Source of the DNA: Strigamia acuminata
Taxonomy: Eukaryota; Arthropoda; Chilopoda; Geophilomorpha; Linotaeniidae
Direction of reading: 5' to 3'
Assembly (NCBI GenBank): GCA_949358305.1
Contig: OX442321.1
Coordinates: forward strand, 4,489,605-4,553,604
Length of the DNA: 64,000 nucleotides
The position numbers were made by a program, and so were the translations under genes. This document shows positions 60,780 through 64,000 of the stretch, piece after piece; position 1 is the first letter of the stretch; each line of letters opens with the position of its first letter. The notes under the pieces were generated by a model that saw only the letters and a program-made list of their open reading frames with translations, ran no database searches and had not been told where the DNA came from.

Positions 60780-61223
60780 TTGCAAAGATTTCTTATCTCT
60801 GGTTTCTATCTACGGAGAGTCCGACTCCGCAACCACGAATTTCAAACTTTATCAATTATGAAATTTGGTAATTGTGGAGTAAAAATTTGTGTGTTGAGAT
60901 AATACTTCTTGTTTGTAGCTGCGACGGGTGGTTGGGTGCAGTGACTGAGAATAAAATAGAAAACAAAAACGAACAAGCTACGCGCTAAAGTCAGCACAAC
61001 TCCGACGTTATAAATTTACGTCAGCGCCATCTCGCATCAAACGGACGAAGTAATAAAAACAAAACAAACTTCTCGTAATAAACATTTATATACAAAATGC
61101 AATGTTTAAAACTACATGTCTATATTATTTTTACATAAAATAAAAAAAATGTATTACATGGTTAGACTAGTCTCCATTCGGACCTAAAATAAGTATTTTT
61201 CTCTATGTTTTTACATCTAAATG
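60780..61223. other. Intergenic region upstream of the 523-aa protein gene
   Basis: Presumably holds its promoter (minus strand) and the 3' UTR of the next gene. It contains a partial CTCF-like word GCGCCATCTCG (61024-61034). An open plus-strand frame (60560-60871) overlaps exon 1 and is not supported. Confidence 0.5.
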
Positions 61224-62624
61224 TCAGAAATTATTAAGTTCTCGAAGATTTTCGGCGCATTTTTGCCATTTATTAAAAAATGAATTTAACTTTAGTCGTT
61301 TATGTCTGTGATCGGTCGCTGCTTCGAGCAATTTATTAGTCGACTTCAACTCGTACTCCAATCTAATTTAAATAAATAAAATTTAAAAAAAGACTTTTAA
61401 TTTGATAATAACAATCGATTTAACCTATCCTTTTCAGCATCTGCCCGTGCCAACGATTGTACAAGGTCACTCCACTCTTTTTCCACTCGATTTTGAGCAA
61501 TCTAGAAAGAAATTCAATTTTTATTCAAAAAAATCCCAAAAAAATCCCAAAAAATCCCAAAAAATCCCAAAAAATCCCAAAAAATCCCAAAAAATTCCAA
61601 AAAATCCCAAAAAAATCCCAAAAAAATCCCAAAAAATCAACAAATACTTACGATTTCTTTGAATTTACAATTCAGTTTTCGTTGAAATTTATTAACAATC
61701 TTTTTATTTCGATTTTGCGACCTAAAAAACATAAAAATTCAACAAAACTATTATTTTTTCAAATTAAAAAAACCAAAAAAAAATCATTACTTGTGTCTCT
61801 CAATAACCCCATTGATTACGTGTAAAGCGACATCCAAATCGGTAATTTCCTCCACTTCCACCTCCTTATTCCGAGCCCACAAAACAATCTCCAAACTCTG
61901 CGACTCATCACCACTTTGTAAACACAAGCGGCCATTTTGTTTCGCGAAGGGCGCGCACGATTCGTCGGATTCGTCCTGCACTCGTCTATTTTCACTCGCA
62001 CACGTATCAACACCCAATTTTCCCTCCTTATTCTTCAATCTTACACTCCCACCACTCAAATCACCCACTTTCTTCACAGAAACACTTCTCCGCTTCGTTT
62101 TCTTAACAGTTTGAGCCCCAACATCCTCATTTCCCTCGGAAATGGCCAACAAACCCGGATTAAATGGCGAAACATTGAAACACACTTTGGAATTGTCACC
62201 ACCGCCAGTGAAATCTGGCGCTAAATTTGAAAAATGTCCATTTCCCCCGTTTTCCGTCCGCAAAATCGACGAGAAATCGCTGTTGGTTGCGGTGCCGATC
62301 CCGCTCGATAATGAAAACAGTGACGTAACGGCCTTGTGTCTGCTTGAAACATTCCTCGTGAGTTCATTTTCGCTCAAGTTGCTTCGGTTTTCGACCGACG
62401 ACGATACTTGTAACGGTTTTACTGTTTTCGGCTTGGGCGGAGGAAATTTAAATTCTCGTTTCGTTGGCCGCCGATCCCGCAACCTGTTCACGATTAAAAA
62501 TTGGATTAGTTTACGAGGAATTCGATAATTGGGAGTGATTTAGTTACCCTCGTTTTCCTTGGTGCGGTGAGGTGGTGCTGTTCGTATCCAAACCTGTGTT
62601 GTTTTTCGCAAATTTACGATCCAT
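61224..62624 (-). CDS. Unidentified coiled-coil protein, 5 exons, 351 aa
   Basis: Exons: 62548-62624, 61791-62483, 61652-61721, 61425-61501, 61224-61362, joined in consistent phases. ATG 62624, TGA at 61224. The first 200 residues are polar and low-complexity with basic patches (RDRRPTKREFKFPPPKPK, KKTKRRSVSVKKVG) and FNVSPFNPGLLAISE. The last 150 are helical and charged (LWARNKEVEVEEITDLDVAL, EKEWSDLVQSLARADAEKD, KSTNKLLEAATDHRHKRLK), a probable coiled coil. The layout resembles kinetochore or centrosome scaffold proteins, but no family motif is recognised. It lies head to head with the CFAP96-like gene. Confidence 0.78.
61525..61640. repeat. AAAAATCCC short tandem repeat in the intron at 61502-61651
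   Basis: About eleven copies of a 9- to 11-bp AAAAAATCCC unit. The Lys/Asn/Pro-rich plus-strand frames are spurious. Confidence 0.93.
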
Positions 62625-62989
62625 TGATTTGGTTTGGTTTCCCGCCATTCTTCATAACGGCGCTCGCGCAGCGCAACCTAGTGTCGATTTTCTTCAAAAT
62701 ACTTAACTATTTACCGTATTTTTTTAAAAATAAATAAAAATCAATAAAATTGATGAAATAAAATGGTTATTATTATTATTTTTTTGAAACATTTGATCTT
62801 TACTTCGTTGTGTCAATGTGCCAGAGCGAGGTTTCGATTCCGATCATTGTTAATTGTATTAAAAGGATTTATGTTTAATTATCCACTCGCTAGTGTTATA
62901 TATATAAAACTATATAAAACAACAAAAATAATATGCCAATTTCTGCATAAGTGTTGTTGTAGTTCTGTGATTTTATTTCAAATAATACG
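62625..62989. promoter_or_regulatory. Divergent promoter region, coiled-coil gene and CFAP96-like gene
   Basis: 365 bp between the two start codons. A TATATATAAAAC stretch (about 62898-62910) lies some 85 bp before the CFAP96-like ATG and could be its TATA box. Confidence 0.5.
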
Positions 62990-64000
62990 ATGCCGCCGCC
63001 ACCAAAACCTCTGCCTCCGAAACGGGACATTGAGAGATTTGGAGTTTTCAAAGAAGATGGTTACCTGCGTGAACTTGATTACATTCCACTCGACAATTGT
63101 ACGAATTTACCCGTGATTTCCCACCGAAAACAACACCAACTAATATCTAATTCATACATTTTCAGTTGTATGGAATGAATCGGTTCATAAAAAGAAACAA
63201 ATGCTCGTTGGCACAGTCTCGGCGAAAAGAAAAGATGGCACCAACAACGGTTACTTCAGCGAATTCGCGCGCTCTTTTGAGGGCGAAGCCATCACCGATC
63301 CATTACGTGAGTACCGGAAAGAACGACAGACAAAGGTTTCTTTCATGTATGCCGGACAATTTCTGCCCTCGAGTCCAGGGAAAAAATGGTCGAGTTGTAA
63401 TTGTGTGATCAAACGGAATAAAAACGTGTAAAATCGCATTTTTGTTTGCAGGTCGGGATCTGGAGATTTCCAAGGCACATTTAGTCATAACGAAGCTTTC
63501 AGCCCACTTAAAAGACAAAAAATACACCTGAATGCTTGGAAAAAATTGAAAAAACCTCTTAGATTCAAACAATCAATGAAAGGAGGCTATGGGTCAGCGA
63601 AACATCTGAATTTTCTTTTCTTTGTTTGACATTATTTTTATTTTATCATTGCACAGGTCTGGGGATATTACTATCAATCGATTTCCAGCTCCGTTCGAGC
63701 CGGATTCACTTAGTAGACCAAAAGTGAAACAAAAAATAAAAATATTTTGTTACATTCATTAATTTTTAATCATTTTGCATTTCTCCATCAGTTGAATGAA
63801 CCTTTAAGTGTGGACATGCCATTCTGGGACTACTACACCAAACCAGCAGGTTATATAAACAAGAATCCTTATTATTCTCATCGGTCAATTCGCCAGCAAT
63901 CAAGTGAACCCAAGATTATCGCTATTCCGAGATTCAAGCCAACAACGGGTGTTCGCAAAGAATTCAAACCTTGTGGAGCAGGCCCAACGGTTAGATTATC
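62990..64000 (+). CDS. CFAP96: CFAP96-like ciliary protein (C4orf47 family), 5' part
   Basis: CFAP96 is a cilia/flagella-associated protein of the axoneme or basal body. Exons: 62990-63098, 63166-63388, 63452-63592, 63657-63723, 63792 to beyond the window end, phases consistent. Residues PPKRDIERFGVFKEDGYL match the family start. Then come KKKQMLVGTVSAKRKDG, NNGYFSEFARSFEGEAITDP and FLPSSPGKK, and later YINKNPYYS and RKEFKPCGAGPT, in the family order. The donor at 63389 (GTCGAG) is weak, but both phase and homology support it. The gene is incomplete at its 3' end. The assignment rests on motif order recalled from the vertebrate protein. Confidence 0.8.

Overview
This window is genomic DNA from an animal, most likely an invertebrate and perhaps an arthropod. 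Its genes carry many short GT-AG introns. The recognisable proteins (Sec31, RTEL1, a calpain, a MEK remnant, a CFAP96-like ciliary protein) are animal proteins, and intact BEL/Pao and copia-type retroelements are present. A CFAP96-like gene implies motile cilia or flagellated sperm. I cannot place the species more precisely.

The first 26 kb is transposon- and satellite-dominated. It holds a broken copia element (1-1.7 kb), several minisatellites, small TIR elements (MITEs), one complete BEL/Pao retrotransposon with apparently identical LTRs and a 5-bp target duplication (7342-13753), and a frameshifted remnant of a MEK-type kinase gene (about 14.9-15.4 kb). A 205-bp foldback made of six alternating CTCF-consensus sites lies at 16364-16568. 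A 6.7-kb LTR element with two 1898-bp LTRs and almost no coding capacity (17788-24460, minus strand) has inserted into a 22-bp minisatellite. At 24.9-26.2 kb an exon is duplicated as an inverted repeat around another small transposon.

From 27 kb onward the window is gene-rich. A poorly resolved plus-strand locus (27.2-29.1 kb) precedes a complete 17-exon calpain (29848-37033, +, 680 aa). The calpain converges on a complete 24-exon Sec31 gene (37341-49751, -, 1307 aa). Sec31 is divergently paired, 495 bp apart, with a complete 11-exon RTEL1 helicase gene (50247-55582, +, 963 aa). RTEL1 converges on an unidentified Lys/Ser-rich protein gene (56147-60779, -, 523 aa). That is followed by an unidentified coiled-coil protein gene (61224-62624, -, 351 aa), itself divergent from a CFAP96-like gene that runs off the window end (62990-64000+). 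All exon joins were checked by reading phase and by fit to the protein family where one is known.

Two structural themes stand out. Nearly every long intron contains its own private minisatellite, for example a 31-bp unit repeated about 76 times in a calpain intron and 23 copies of a 33-bp unit that begins at the RTEL1 splice donor. A family of TA-flanked TIR elements carries ATCGAT-rich minisatellite cargo (three copies, at 26.3, 39.8 and 46.1 kb). One of these is itself interrupted by a piggyBac-type MITE. The genes themselves are housekeeping (COPII coat, telomere/DNA repair helicase, protease, cilium) and do not form a functional cluster.
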